DNA from: JAIXWP01 sp964428835
GTDB lineage: Bacteria > Bacteroidota > Bacteroidia > Flavobacteriales_D > Sanyastnellaceae
DNA: 64,000 bases
Direction: 5' to 3'
Assembly: GCA_964428835.1 (NCBI GenBank)
Contig: CAYRZQ010000010.1
Location: 1-64,000, forward strand
Shown here: piece by piece, positions 42,503-51,997 of the stretch
Layout of the letters: every line of letters begins with the position of its first letter
How positions within the stretch are numbered: the stretch's first letter is position 1
Made by a program: the position numbers and the translations under genes
The notes under the pieces: model-generated
Database searches by the model: none
Told to the model about the DNA's origin: nothing
The model's input: only the letters and a program-made list of their open reading frames with translations

Positions 42503-45500
42503 TTAACGAACCACCAAAATTCGAGACTCAATCCAGGCTTCTGCGACTAGAGCCCTTACCATATAAGTACCTTGAATAGGTAGTGAAATTATAGTGGAGG
42601 TCATGTTTAGGCCATTTTGCTCGAGAATCTTTTGACCAAGAGAATTTATAATTTCTATTCGTTCTATTGGCTGATCACTTTCGATTCTAAAATCACCAGA
42701 CGATGGGTTAGGATAGAGCTTTAATAGTTGCTCATCAATTTCTTCAACATTAGAAATGACAATCGCAGCTGTTCCTATGCATCCAAATTCATTTGTGAAG
42801 TTGGCCGAATAGACAACCCCTAGATTATCAGAGATACTTGTTCCATTGCCCGCGGCAACACCATCCACCAGCCATGATGTTTCCCCAGTTTCCACACAAT
42901 TCAAACACGATACAAGATCTTGGTCAGCTAACCACTGTAATTGTGGGGTGATGGGAGTCGAAACAATGATTGATTCCGTTACTTCTACAAGACTTGAATT
43001 GAACGATAGACTCACTTCTATTTCATAAGTGCCCGCTTGCAAATAATTGAAGAAGTTGGTACCTGGATTTAAAATAACACTATTGCCTATACCATAATTG
43101 ACGAGCATCACCGCTCCTTGCGGTATATCCGTATTATTTATAATTTGAATGACCGATGGTGCGCATTGATCGTTTAAATTAAATGTCAAGGATGGTTGTA
43201 ATACCGTAAGCGGTTCCGAAACGGAAGTGCACTGGGCATTGGCTGCCGTGAGAACGTAAGCGCCATTGTTTGTAATTCCGTTATTGATAGTGCTGATCGT
43301 ACTACTTTGTTCAGTTTGAGATTGACCATCGATTGCCCAGGAATAATTTGCAGAGTTACATGTGCTGCAAACAACTTGATTGGCATTTGCATCATAGATC
43401 AATAACGGGGTTGGAGGAGTTGAATTGACATTGATTGGAGCACTAAATGCCGATTGCACAGCTTCTTCAATCGTATAGCGGTACTCAATTTGGAAACTAC
43501 CAGAATTTGGAATAGTTACATTAAATGTACTCTCACATCCCTCATAGACGAGGTCATCGTTGATGAAGAATTGGCAAGTTGAGTTTTCTACTACCGCAGT
43601 TTGGTTGGTGACTTGAACTGTAAGAGGTGCACAGCCTTGAAGTATGTTTACCGATAATGCCGGAGTGCTAAAAATACAGCTGCCATCATCCACATTTGCT
43701 GTTGGGTCAAAATTCACGGCAGTCTCATCTATACAGCCCGGATACTGACATGTTCCGTCATCTTCGAGCGCTGTTGGATCAAAGTTGATTGCCTCTTCAT
43801 CCGTACAACCGATATAAATGCACGAGCCATCTTCAATATTAGCTTCGGAATTATAATTATCTGCTATGGGATCCGTACAGCCTTCGATTTGACAGCTTCC
43901 GTCATCTTGTGTCGCGGCTGGATTATAATTGTTCGCAGTTTCATTGGTGCATCCCAAGATGATACATGAACCATCGTCTTGATTAGCTTGTGGATCGTAA
44001 TTCTGTGCTAATGGATTGGTGCAACCGAGATATATGCAAGAATTGTTGCTCTGATTGGCATTGGGATTATAATTCGAAGCAAGTGGATCGAGACAGCCAA
44101 GGATGACACATGTACCGTTATCGAGAGTTGCGTTTGGATTGTAGTTGATAGCCGCTGGATTTGTACATCCTGCGATGACGCATGTTCCGTCATCGAAAGT
44201 GGCGTTAGGGTTATAATTTGCTGCCACGGGATTGGTACAACCTGGTACCACACACGAACCGTCGTCTTCTGTTGCTTCGGGATTGTAGTTGGTGGCTTCT
44301 GGAATAGTACACCCAGGAACAATACACGTTCCATCATCGACTTCTGCGCCTGGATCAAAGTTGGTAGCGTCAGGGTTGGTGCATCCTCCGTTGATACAAC
44401 TGCCATCATCAAGATTGGCCAGCGGGTCGAAGTTGAAAGCCTCGGGGTCAGTGCAGCCAGGGACTATGCATGAGTCATCATAGAAATTGGCATCGGGATC
44501 ATAGTTGATTGCATACGAAATCGTGCAACCTGGATAGCGACAACTGCCATCGCTCACGTTGGCAGCAGGGTTGAAATTCATGGCGGTGGCATCCATACAA
44601 CCAGGAGTGAGGTTGTTGGGGAAAATATTCATACGCACTACGGGCGTTGTAAGCAAAAAGAAAAGTGCGTTGAGATTATAGTAATTGACGAAAGCGGTGC
44701 TCGAAGGTGCTTCTCCGCTTCGACAAACTCGGAGAGGTGCATTGCCGTCGAGATTACGAACCATGGCAATGTAGAAAGTGTCGGGGTGCATAATCACCGG
44801 TGTGGTCAGTTGCAAGGTGACAATCTTTTCCTCTCCAAGCTGATTGATATCTGCAAGATTTACGGTGTAGGGCAAGCTCACTGCTCTCACCTGATCATAT
44901 TCTTCGTTGTAAACAATGGCTTGTATTTGGCTTCCAACTTCAGTTCCTTCGCCGAGCGCAACTTGCAAGCTGCGGCAACTTCTTGAGGCATTTCTTCCTT
45001 CAAAAACGTTTCCGATTTCCATCGGTTCGGTAGCATAAACAGCCGCAGGTGCGAAGAAATTTTCTGCAGGACCTTCATCACGGGCATAGGTGTAAGGCGT
45101 TACCGAAAAATCATGAGTCACGGTGTTGTCTGCGAGATTCTGATCTACCGTGGTAGCGTTGGTATTGGCTATGATTTGAACCGTATATTCATTATTTGTT
45201 GCAGGAGGTGTGTAGGTATTCGGAGATTGAAAAGAAACAGTTTGTGCGCTCGGTACATTCTGAGTTGGAGTTGTCTGGTTGTTGACCACGGTATTTGCGC
45301 TATTAAGGACCCTGCTGGTCATTGTCACTCCGTTCTGTCCATTTGCTCCAATGTTTCGAATGGCTGCTCTAAAGCGAAGTGGAGCGAGCATTGTGCTCGG
45401 GTACTGATCATACTCCAGTTCATTGTAGAGGTTGTCTGGAGTAGGGTTAACGGTGTATCCAGAAGACATCACTCTCAAATCATTGTCGTTTGGAGAGTAG

Positions 45501-46129
45501 ATAGCAACATCATCAATTTGCCACCAGTAGTAGGTTCCCTGAAACTGGAAGCGCAGCCTTACATTGCTTTGGAATGCTGCGAAAGAGGAGATGTTGTAGG
45601 TAGTCCAAATTGCATTGTTGCTGGTGAGTCCAGTGTTCGTACCCGCATCTTGCCAAGCGCCATTATTCACTGAAACCTGAACTTTGCAAGTAGCCGAAAA
45701 TAAACGGAACTGTTCCTGAAAAGTAATTACAACGGCATCATTGCTGGAAAAATTGAGAACGCCGGTGGTGAGCCAAGCGGTATGGGGAGCGGGATCTGAA
45801 CCAGTTCCAAGACCTCCGCATCCTGCAACAGCATCATCCCAGAAATTACTATCAAAAATCATGAATCCGTTTTCTCTCGTGAGAGATTGAATTGGAAGCG
45901 CGCCACTTGAACATGTACCTCTTGGACCAATGTTGCTCGAAGGTGTGGTGTTTGGCCCACGGTATTCCCATAAACCAATATTGGAAGCACTTGTATTCGT
46001 CCAGCCTGCCGGAAGTCCTGTTGAAAAATCCCAACTATAAAGCACCTCCCCAAATACTTGTGCATTTAGATGAAGGCTTAAAAACGTAACGATCAGGGTT
46101 AAAAATGTAGAGCGTACAAGTAACACCAT
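42503..46129 (-). CDS. Large secreted repeat protein with type IX sorting tail
   Basis: A 1208-residue protein, likely displayed on or released from the cell surface. Order: signal peptide (1-23, ending LNAQ); a jelly-roll, MAM/adhesin-like domain (about 28-210, YSWDFSTGLPAGWTN ... WWQIDDVAIYSP); a CARDB-like and further beta region to about 505; thirteen 24-residue Cys/Asp repeats (about 509-820); Ig/PKD-like stretches (about 825-1120); and a type IX type-A sorting domain (LKLYPNPSSGDFRIES ... GQKILEQ ... GTYMVRA). The Asp-rich repeats, each with two Cys, look calcium-binding and disulfide-stabilised, similar to thrombospondin type 3 spacers. Ligand unknown. The 135-base stretch downstream shows no gene. 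Confidence 0.88.
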   Translation of the reverse strand: MVLLVRSTFLTLIVTFLSLHLNAQVFGEVLYSWDFSTGLPAGWTNTSASNIGLWEYRGPNTTPSSNIGPRGTCSSGALPIQSLTRENGFMIFDSNFWDDAVAGCGGLGTGSDPAPHTAWLTTGVLNFSSNDAVVITFQEQFRLFSATCKVQVSVNNGAWQDAGTNTGLTSNNAIWTTYNISSFAAFQSNVRLRFQFQGTYYWWQIDDVAIYSPNDNDLRVMSSGYTVNPTPDNLYNELEYDQYPSTMLAPLRFRAAIRNIGANGQNGVTMTSRVLNSANTVVNNQTTPTQNVPSAQTVSFQSPNTYTPPATNNEYTVQIIANTNATTVDQNLADNTVTHDFSVTPYTYARDEGPAENFFAPAAVYATEPMEIGNVFEGRNASRSCRSLQVALGEGTEVGSQIQAIVYNEEYDQVRAVSLPYTVNLADINQLGEEKIVTLQLTTPVIMHPDTFYIAMVRNLDGNAPLRVCRSGEAPSSTAFVNYYNLNALFFLLTTPVVRMNIFPNNLTPGCMDATAMNFNPAANVSDGSCRYPGCTISYAINYDPDANFYDDSCIVPGCTDPEAFNFDPLANLDDGSCINGGCTNPDATNFDPGAEVDDGTCIVPGCTIPEATNYNPEATEDDGSCVVPGCTNPVAANYNPNATFDDGTCVIAGCTNPAAINYNPNATLDNGTCVILGCLDPLASNYNPNANQSNNSCIYLGCTNPLAQNYDPQANQDDGSCIILGCTNETANNYNPAATQDDGSCQIEGCTDPIADNYNSEANIEDGSCIYIGCTDEEAINFDPTALEDDGTCQYPGCIDETAVNFDPTANVDDGSCIFSTPALSVNILQGCAPLTVQVTNQTAVVENSTCQFFINDDLVYEGCESTFNVTIPNSGSFQIEYRYTIEEAVQSAFSAPINVNSTPPTPLLIYDANANQVVCSTCNSANYSWAIDGQSQTEQSSTISTINNGITNNGAYVLTAANAQCTSVSEPLTVLQPSLTFNLNDQCAPSVIQIINNTDIPQGAVMLVNYGIGNSVILNPGTNFFNYLQAGTYEIEVSLSFNSSLVEVTESIIVSTPITPQLQWLADQDLVSCLNCVETGETSWLVDGVAAGNGTSISDNLGVVYSANFTNEFGCIGTAAIVISNVEEIDEQLLKLYPNPSSGDFRIESDQPIERIEIINSLGQKILEQNGLNMTSTIISLPIQGTYMVRALVAEAWIESRILVVR
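43670..44605 (-). repeat. Thirteen 72-bp coding repeats
   Basis: The span is exactly 936 bases, 13 x 72. Each unit encodes G-C-(T/I/M/L), then N/D-P-x-A-x-N-(Y/F)-(N/D)-P, ending D-D-G-(S/T)-C-x-(I/V/Y). Units differ at the DNA level, so they are old and kept by selection at protein level; unit 2 carries YDDSC and unit 8 SNNSC instead of DDG(S/T)C. Not a CRISPR array: no spacers and the repeats are coding. Confidence 0.92.
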
Positions 46130-46180
46130 TTTTAATCTAATTAGCGCGTGTGAAGATACAATTGAAAATGGTATAGCCCG

Positions 46181-46197
46181 AATGGATTTTATCCATT
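46181..46197. other. Small hairpin after ppx
   Basis: AATGGAT-TTT-ATCCATT, a seven-base stem directly behind the ppx stop codon. On the minus strand it is not followed by a T-run, so it is at most a weak terminator or an RNA-stability element in the 69-base ppx/repeat-protein spacer. Confidence 0.3.
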
Positions 46198-46198
46198 T

Positions 46199-47086
46199 TT
46201 AGGCTTGTTCGAGCTGCCAGTTTTCAAATAAGTCCAAAATCACACCATCGGCTAGTCCAATTTTTGGTACAATCATATTCGAAATGTGGGCATACCCCAT
46301 GAGTCGGAGATAAATTTCACACGCTGGGATAATGACGTCAGCCCTATCAGGCTTCATTTTTAGCTTGGTAATTCTCTGCTCCATCGTGAGAGCTCTGAGC
46401 ATTTCATATTGCTCTTTGATTTCCGTTAGTGAGATGGTTTGATTTGGCTTTTTTCCAATAATTTTAAAAAGAGTATTGATGTTTCCGCCTGTGCCTATGG
46501 CTGTTACGACTTCATTGTCTTTAAAAGAGGATTGAATCCAGCGGCGGGCACGCTCCCAAACTTTCGCATCTACTGCATTGCTCAGCATACGCACCGTACC
46601 CAGCTCGAAGCTTTGGCCTTTGATGCGCTTCCCGTTTTTAATGAGAGTCAATTCGGTGCTGCCACCACCCACATCTATGTATAGATAGTTGGCTTTGGTA
46701 TTGAGATTTTGAGCAAAGTAGTTGGAAAAAATGAGGTTAGCCTCTTCGTCACCGCTGAGTAATTCGATCTCAATGCCAGACTCTTCCTTGACTTTTTTGA
46801 TAACAGCTCTCTTGTTTTTCGCTTCACGCATGGCGCTGGTAGCGCAGGCTCTGTATATGGCAGTATCATGCACCTCCATGAGATAAGCAAAGGCAGTCAT
46901 GGTTTTTACCAATTGATTGACCTTGTGTTTTCCAATTTTTCCTTTGGTAAACACATCCTCTCCAAGACGCACGGGAACACGCGTAAGGCTAACCTTTTCG
47001 ATGTGATAGCGTCCTTCGTCAATATGCACTTCCTCAATGAGAAGGCGGATGGCGTTGGAACCTATGTCAATGGCGGCAAACTTCAC
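46199..47086 (-). CDS. ppx: Ppx/GppA-family exopolyphosphatase
   Basis: Hydrolyses polyphosphate (or pppGpp) in the cytoplasm. The 295-residue protein is the short form with only the actin-like catalytic domains: FAAIDIGSNAIRLLI at the start, the catalytic Glu region ATSAMREAKN, GDEEANLIF, YIDVGGGSTELTL and GTGGNINTL. The start is GTG at 47086. It lies 30 bases after ppk on the same strand, so synthesis and breakdown of polyphosphate are encoded together. Confidence 0.93.
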   Translation of the reverse strand: MKFAAIDIGSNAIRLLIEEVHIDEGRYHIEKVSLTRVPVRLGEDVFTKGKIGKHKVNQLVKTMTAFAYLMEVHDTAIYRACATSAMREAKNKRAVIKKVKEESGIEIELLSGDEEANLIFSNYFAQNLNTKANYLYIDVGGGSTELTLIKNGKRIKGQSFELGTVRMLSNAVDAKVWERARRWIQSSFKDNEVVTAIGTGGNINTLFKIIGKKPNQTISLTEIKEQYEMLRALTMEQRITKLKMKPDRADVIIPACEIYLRLMGYAHISNMIVPKIGLADGVILDLFENWQLEQA

Positions 47087-47116
47087 AGAATTCTATTAGT
47101 CCGCCAAAGAAAAGAA

Positions 47117-49180
47117 TTACTGCTTTTTTTTCAGCATGTCGTAAAATCTCGACTGGCTATCAAATGGCTTCAAACCCTTGCTAGGCTTGCGATATTCGTT
47201 TTTCAGAGATTTATCAACAATGCGCACTTTTGCGTTTTCATCCAATTGAATGTTGAGATACTCCATGATTTCCGTTTTCAATTTTGGACTATAAATCGGA
47301 GTCGTTACTTCAATGCGATGATCGATATTTCTGGTCATCCAGTCAGCGCTTGAGATAAAATAGAGTGGTTTTTTGTTGTTACAAAATACCATGATGCGCG
47401 CATGTTCTAAAAATCTTCCTACAACACTAATGCATTCTATATTATCACTCAGACCTGCTACACCAGGCACAAGACTGCAAATTCCGCGTATGATCAATTT
47501 GATCTTTACCCCAGCTTGACTCGCTTCATAAAGTTTGCGAATCATGCCTGAGTCAACAAGATTATTCATCTTTAAAATAATCCAAGCCTCCTTTCTTTTC
47601 TCTGCATTATCAATCTCATCATTGATTAAGTCCATAAACTTCCTGCGAGTATTGAATGGACTTACGATGAGATGGCGGAATACGTGACGGGTATAATTAC
47701 TTTCAAAAAATTCAAAGATCTTTCGCACTTCGCGACCGATTTCGCGGTCTGCGGTTAGAAGACTTATGTCACTATAAATATTGGCCGTTTTTTCGTGGAA
47801 GTTTCCCGTTCCAATGTGACTGTATCGTACCGTTTTATTTCCTTCTTTTCTACTAATTTGAATCAGTTTAGAATGCACTTTAAGGCCTTGTACGCCAGGT
47901 ATAACGCGCGCTCCGGCTTCTTGCAATCGTTGAGTGACGTAGATATTATTTTCTTCATCAAAACGCGCCTGCAATTCAACTACTGCGATTACATTTTTTC
48001 CATTTCTGGCGGCGTTGATGAGTGCATTCACGATTTGACTGTTCTTCGCTACACGATACAAACTAATGCGAATGGTACGCACATGCGGATCAATGGCGGC
48101 TTCACGCAAAAAGTCAAGGAGATTGGTAAAGGTTTGATAGGGATAATGAATGAGGATATCTTCCTTTGCAATCGTTTTTAAAATACTCTTTTCCTTTGAT
48201 ACAATCGGGTGTTGCGTAGCAGGCATCGGAGGGAAACACAAGTCAGTGCGGCCGAAGTTTGGGAACCCCATGAGGTCGCGTTTGTTGTGATAGCGCCCGC
48301 CTGCAATTGCATTTTCTTTATTCTTTAATCCAATTTTTTTCAGAATGAATTCAAGAAAATGGGATGGAATTTCCTTGTCGTAATTCAAACGCACATATTG
48401 TCCTTTCTTGCGTTGTGAAAGGCTTCGCGACATCTTTTCTACTACCCCTTTCGAAAGATCGTCGTCAATATCTAACTCCGCGTCTCGCGTGGTTTTTATG
48501 GTATAGGCTTTCGCAGAATCAAAATCGAAAATTGCGAATACACGGCGCAAGCGATAGCGAATGACATCCTCTACAAACATCACGTAGCGTTTGTCGTCAT
48601 CTGAGGGTATTTCCACAAAACGCGTTAGCGTGGTTGGCACTTCCATGATAGCGTACGCTCCATGCGTCTTGTCAGTCTTATATCCCAATTCAATGGCCAG
48701 ATAAAAACTATTGTCATCGAGCGGAGGAAACATGCTCTTGGCATTGAGCATGATGGGCACCAAGTATGGACGAACTTGATATTCGAAGTAGTTTTCTACA
48801 AACTTTTTTTGATTTGGTTTGAGCTTCGTTTCATCAATAAAGTGGATGTCTTCCTTTGCGAGTTCTAGTGTCAATGCTTTGAAGGTTTTATCAAACTTCT
48901 CTTGCATTTTCATCACGATGTCGCGAATTTCATCGAGGGTTTCCTTAGGATTAAAATCCATTGGATCAACGGCTTTTTTGCCGAAAGTACTGGCTCTTCT
49001 AAGCGTAGCGACGCGCACTTTAAAAAACTCGTCAAGATTGTTGCTGAATATTCCCAAAAATCGCATGCGCTCCAAAAGTGGGACTTCTTTGTCTTGTGCT
49101 TCTTGCAACACGCGTTCATTGAACGACAACCAAGAAATTTCACGGTTGATATATTCCTTTTTCTTTTTTTCGAGAGTCAT
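47117..49180 (-). CDS. ppk1: Polyphosphate kinase 1
   Basis: Makes polyphosphate from ATP. The 687 residues are typical. N-terminal EISWLSFNERVLQEA..LERMRFLGIFSNNLDEFF opens the four-domain enzyme. Two phospholipase D-like catalytic domains follow, with the phospho-accepting His in YSHIGTGNFHEKTA and the second in RGICSLVPG...RFLEHARIMVF. A TATTTTTG box lies 26 bases upstream. Operon with ppx. Confidence 0.96.
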   Translation of the reverse strand: MTLEKKKKEYINREISWLSFNERVLQEAQDKEVPLLERMRFLGIFSNNLDEFFKVRVATLRRASTFGKKAVDPMDFNPKETLDEIRDIVMKMQEKFDKTFKALTLELAKEDIHFIDETKLKPNQKKFVENYFEYQVRPYLVPIMLNAKSMFPPLDDNSFYLAIELGYKTDKTHGAYAIMEVPTTLTRFVEIPSDDDKRYVMFVEDVIRYRLRRVFAIFDFDSAKAYTIKTTRDAELDIDDDLSKGVVEKMSRSLSQRKKGQYVRLNYDKEIPSHFLEFILKKIGLKNKENAIAGGRYHNKRDLMGFPNFGRTDLCFPPMPATQHPIVSKEKSILKTIAKEDILIHYPYQTFTNLLDFLREAAIDPHVRTIRISLYRVAKNSQIVNALINAARNGKNVIAVVELQARFDEENNIYVTQRLQEAGARVIPGVQGLKVHSKLIQISRKEGNKTVRYSHIGTGNFHEKTANIYSDISLLTADREIGREVRKIFEFFESNYTRHVFRHLIVSPFNTRRKFMDLINDEIDNAEKRKEAWIILKMNNLVDSGMIRKLYEASQAGVKIKLIIRGICSLVPGVAGLSDNIECISVVGRFLEHARIMVFCNNKKPLYFISSADWMTRNIDHRIEVTTPIYSPKLKTEIMEYLNIQLDENAKVRIVDKSLKNEYRKPSKGLKPFDSQSRFYDMLKKKQ

Positions 49181-49205
49181 ATAAGGGTTTTGTCGACAAC
49201 GGGCT

Positions 49206-49213
49206 CAAAAATA
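49206..49213 (-). promoter_or_regulatory. -7 box for ppk-ppx
   Basis: On the minus strand TATTTTTG (49213-49206) fits TAnnTTTG, 25 bases before the ppk ATG and downstream of the terminator of the preceding gene. Confidence 0.5.
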
Positions 49214-49254
49214 AGGGGTCGCAAGCAATTCGAATGTTAAGTTTTGTGAGATAA

Positions 49255-49281
49255 AAAAAGCAGTCCGAAGGACTGCTTTTT
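49255..49281 (-). terminator. Terminator of the serine hydrolase gene
   Basis: AAAAAGCAGTCC and GGACTGCTTTTT form a 12-bp stem with a GAA-type loop. On the minus strand it ends in a T-run, 20 bases after the hydrolase stop and before the ppk promoter. Confidence 0.9.
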
Positions 49282-49301
49282 GACGAAACTGAGAGGTATG
49301 A

Positions 49302-51089
49302 TTATTCTTTTTTCTTGAATTCAAATCCACTATAATAAAGATTGCCATTCGGTAACAATCGGAAGGTATCGCCTGTTCCGCGGCCGATTCCAGTTGATTT
49401 GGCATACGCGTCGTCTAAGGCGAGCATATAGTTTTCTGCTGTTTCTTTTTTATTCTGAAATTTAAGTTTGAAAAAAATAAATCCATCTTTTTCCACTAAT
49501 TCTACAGAGTCAAATTTGTCAAAGTTTAGTTCAAGACATTCTTTACAACTGAAATAATCACTCGCTAAAGCGTAGGTCCCCATTGCTTTTTTCCATGTTT
49601 CAGGAATTTGCGTAGGTCTCTGATTGATTGATATGAACTCTTCAGATTTTGCCTTGCTATTGATACCTTTTAAGTAGGTATTGCCGTTGAGATTTTCGAA
49701 TCGGAAATATTGATCTCTAACTTTAATTCCAATAAATCCTAGAAGTTTTGCTTTTACAGTGTATAAAGTGGAATCTGGATGAACTCTTTGAAATACGAGC
49801 TTGGCGGGACCTTGCTTGCCGACAAGTCTTAGTTTGGAATCTGTTTTCAGAGGAATATTGCCCATGAAATAAAAACCTTTCATAGACTCGTTGTAGGACG
49901 CATCTGCGTATTCATTTTTTACTTCAAAAGCTGGAGGTTTGATGGAGTAAGTTTTCTTTGAATCAGCTTTTAGGTACTCATTCATTAGACTTAATGTACT
50001 TCGCGCGGAAGAAACCTCGGCGGTATTTGTTAGAATAATTACACCTATACCTAGTTCAGGAATGAAGCCCATGGTGGCATGGTATCCGAAAGTATCACCA
50101 GCGTGCCCTACCCAAGTTGCCTCTGTGCTATCTGTTTTGCATATTAATTTATCCGCATAGAGCCCCCAACCCCAATATTCTGATGAGATGCGAGAGAGTA
50201 TGAGATCATCGTGCCTGCTGGTACTCATGAGTTGGATCATTTCTGCGTCAAAGGCTCTATTGTCTTGGCCTCTGGCAGCATTCAATAATGCGGTCACATA
50301 TTTACCCATGTCAATAGCGCTACTTCGAATCATTCCCGCTGCTTCATCACGAATGAATGCGTCCACGTACATTTTTCCTTTAATATAAGTTTTTGCCGCA
50401 TTCTTGTGGCGTGAATCTGCTGGACTGATAAATGTAGAATTCATGCCCAATGGACTGAGAATATTTTTTTCTATATAATTGGAATAGCTCAGAGTGGAGA
50501 TTCGTTGAATCGTTTCGCCGAGTAATCCATAACCCGCGTTGGAGTAGGCGAATTGATAGTTGTCCTTTGCTGCGCAGTATTGCTTATTTAATTCTGGGAT
50601 GATAGATGCTTGTGGAGGTGGGGTGTCGCAAAAGAATCCATTCAATATTTCACCTTGAAGACCTGATGTGTGTGCCAATAAGCTTCTTATGTAGAGTGGA
50701 TTTTCGCTTCCATCAGAGTTTTTTATGGTTAATTCAGGAATGTACTTTTTTACTGATTCATTTACATTCAGCTTTCCTTGTTTTTGAAGTTGCAATATCG
50801 AAATGGCGGTGAAGCTTTTGGAAATTGATCCAATTCCAAAAATGGTTGTATCGGTTGCAGGAATTTGCGCTTCAAAATCGGCAAAGCCATATCCTCGGCT
50901 ATACACAACTCCTGCTGTGTCAACGATTGCGATGGCAACTCCGCCCTTTTTCATTGAAGCAGCGTACTTGTTGTACAAACTGTCGATTCGGTTTTTGGCA
51001 CTGGGGCTTATGCGGTCGATCTGCTGGCCAAATGAATTTTGGAAGCTAAAAATGAAAAGTCCGAAGAGAAAAAATTTGAGAATTTGCAT
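49302..51089 (-). CDS. Secreted serine hydrolase, beta-lactamase class C fold
   Basis: A 595-residue protein with signal peptide (about 1-22, FGQ) and a class C beta-lactamase/PBP4-type domain (about 30-380): SxxK as Ser88-Ile-Ser-Lys91 (IGSISKSF), YxN as Tyr182-Ser-Asn184 (AYSNAGYG), and HAG in GHAGDTFGY as the third motif. A C-terminal beta-rich region of about 200 residues follows. The function could be peptidase, esterase or penicillin-recognition; resistance is not implied. I use ATG 51089 (MQILKFF); an in-frame ATG at 51107 would add six polar residues and overlap the regulator gene upstream. Probably controlled by the adjacent AraC-type regulator. Confidence 0.9.
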   Translation of the reverse strand: MQILKFFLFGLFIFSFQNSFGQQIDRISPSAKNRIDSLYNKYAASMKKGGVAIAIVDTAGVVYSRGYGFADFEAQIPATDTTIFGIGSISKSFTAISILQLQKQGKLNVNESVKKYIPELTIKNSDGSENPLYIRSLLAHTSGLQGEILNGFFCDTPPPQASIIPELNKQYCAAKDNYQFAYSNAGYGLLGETIQRISTLSYSNYIEKNILSPLGMNSTFISPADSRHKNAAKTYIKGKMYVDAFIRDEAAGMIRSSAIDMGKYVTALLNAARGQDNRAFDAEMIQLMSTSRHDDLILSRISSEYWGWGLYADKLICKTDSTEATWVGHAGDTFGYHATMGFIPELGIGVIILTNTAEVSSARSTLSLMNEYLKADSKKTYSIKPPAFEVKNEYADASYNESMKGFYFMGNIPLKTDSKLRLVGKQGPAKLVFQRVHPDSTLYTVKAKLLGFIGIKVRDQYFRFENLNGNTYLKGINSKAKSEEFISINQRPTQIPETWKKAMGTYALASDYFSCKECLELNFDKFDSVELVEKDGFIFFKLKFQNKKETAENYMLALDDAYAKSTGIGRGTGDTFRLLPNGNLYYSGFEFKKKE

Positions 51090-51093
51090 CTTA

Positions 51094-51918
51094 TTATTTT
51101 TGGTCAAAACTATTGTTTAACCATCTTCCATACTTGTAAAAATCGAAACCTAGTTTTTTATCAGAAAAGTAGTTGGATGGTGTCATTCCGCTGAGTTGCT
51201 TGAACGTTTTACTGAAATGTGCTTGATCATAATATTGAAAACGATAGGCGAGGTCAGTGAGGTTTTGAGTTTCTTTTTCATTTAAAACCTTTTGAAAGCG
51301 CATGATTTGAATCAGCTCTTTCGGCGTGAGTCCAATGTAGTCTGCACTCCAATTGCGCAATGTGGTAGTGGAAACTCCAATATAATTGGATAAATCACCA
51401 ACTTCACTTACTTGTAAGTTTTGAATCATTTGAAACACCTTGCTTGATGCAAGGTGATAGCTATGTTCATCAAATATCTTGGATAGAAAGTTTTCTATTT
51501 GCGCGATGACATTTTCTTCTGATCGGTCCTCCATCAACCTGTCCGTGAGTTCGCACAGCTCGTTCCTGGGCATAATCTCGGCAGCAGGAATCATGTTCCC
51601 ATTGGCGAAATGATGCATTGGTATAGGAATAAAACTTCGAAGCTTTACCGGGTTAAACACTACTGTAATTTCCGTGCTGTTGGCGGCTTGATATACAGAG
51701 AGCGGACGAGTGATTAGTCCTACAATCCAAGCTTTTGTGGAATGGTCGGTGAGTTTTTCTACGGCCGAATGGCCTTCCAGAATAAGAGTTAGGCCGATAT
51801 ATCCATTGGGAATTGCTTGATAGCTTATATCTCTGTTTCCTGAAGAAATGATATAAACGGAGTGCACCATCTCGCTAAGAAATCGAGAAGATTCTAACGA
51901 GAGTCGCTTATACTGCAT
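51094..51918 (-). CDS. AraC-family regulator with DUF6597-like sensor part
   Basis: A 274-residue transcription factor: residues 1-160 look like the DUF6597-type beta-barrel (YIISSGNRDISYQAIPNGYIGLTLILEG), the last 90 residues form the two helix-turn-helix motifs of AraC (SNYIGVSTTTLRNWSADYIGLTPKELIQIMRFQ ... LAYRFQYYDQAHFSKTFKQLSGMTPSNYF). It ends four bases before the serine hydrolase start, so the two are one unit. The effector is unknown. Confidence 0.9.
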   Translation of the reverse strand: MQYKRLSLESSRFLSEMVHSVYIISSGNRDISYQAIPNGYIGLTLILEGHSAVEKLTDHSTKAWIVGLITRPLSVYQAANSTEITVVFNPVKLRSFIPIPMHHFANGNMIPAAEIMPRNELCELTDRLMEDRSEENVIAQIENFLSKIFDEHSYHLASSKVFQMIQNLQVSEVGDLSNYIGVSTTTLRNWSADYIGLTPKELIQIMRFQKVLNEKETQNLTDLAYRFQYYDQAHFSKTFKQLSGMTPSNYFSDKKLGFDFYKYGRWLNNSFDQK

Positions 51919-51952
51919 ATTCGATCAGTGATTGTTTGATGCCTGTCTTGTA

Positions 51953-51960
51953 CAAACATA
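51953..51960 (-). promoter_or_regulatory. -7 box for the AraC-hydrolase unit
   Basis: On the minus strand TATGTTTG (51960-51953), a perfect TAnnTTTG, 34 bases before the AraC ATG, in the 79-base spacer after tpx. Confidence 0.5.
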
Positions 51961-51997
51961 ACCAATTCACCATCTGGATATATCGGCCCTTGTGCTT

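Noticed and set aside
43670..44605. Possible CRISPR array because of regular 72-base periodicity
   Set aside because: Units are coding, diverged and lack unique spacers; no cas genes are present.
45113..45673. A 186-codon + strand frame inside the large repeat protein gene
   Set aside because: Cys/Val-rich antisense frame opposite the N-terminal part of a clear secreted protein.
49302..51089. Reading the serine hydrolase as an antibiotic-resistance beta-lactamase
   Set aside because: The class C fold with SxxK/YxN is shared by many esterases and peptidases; length and extra domain do not match known resistance enzymes.
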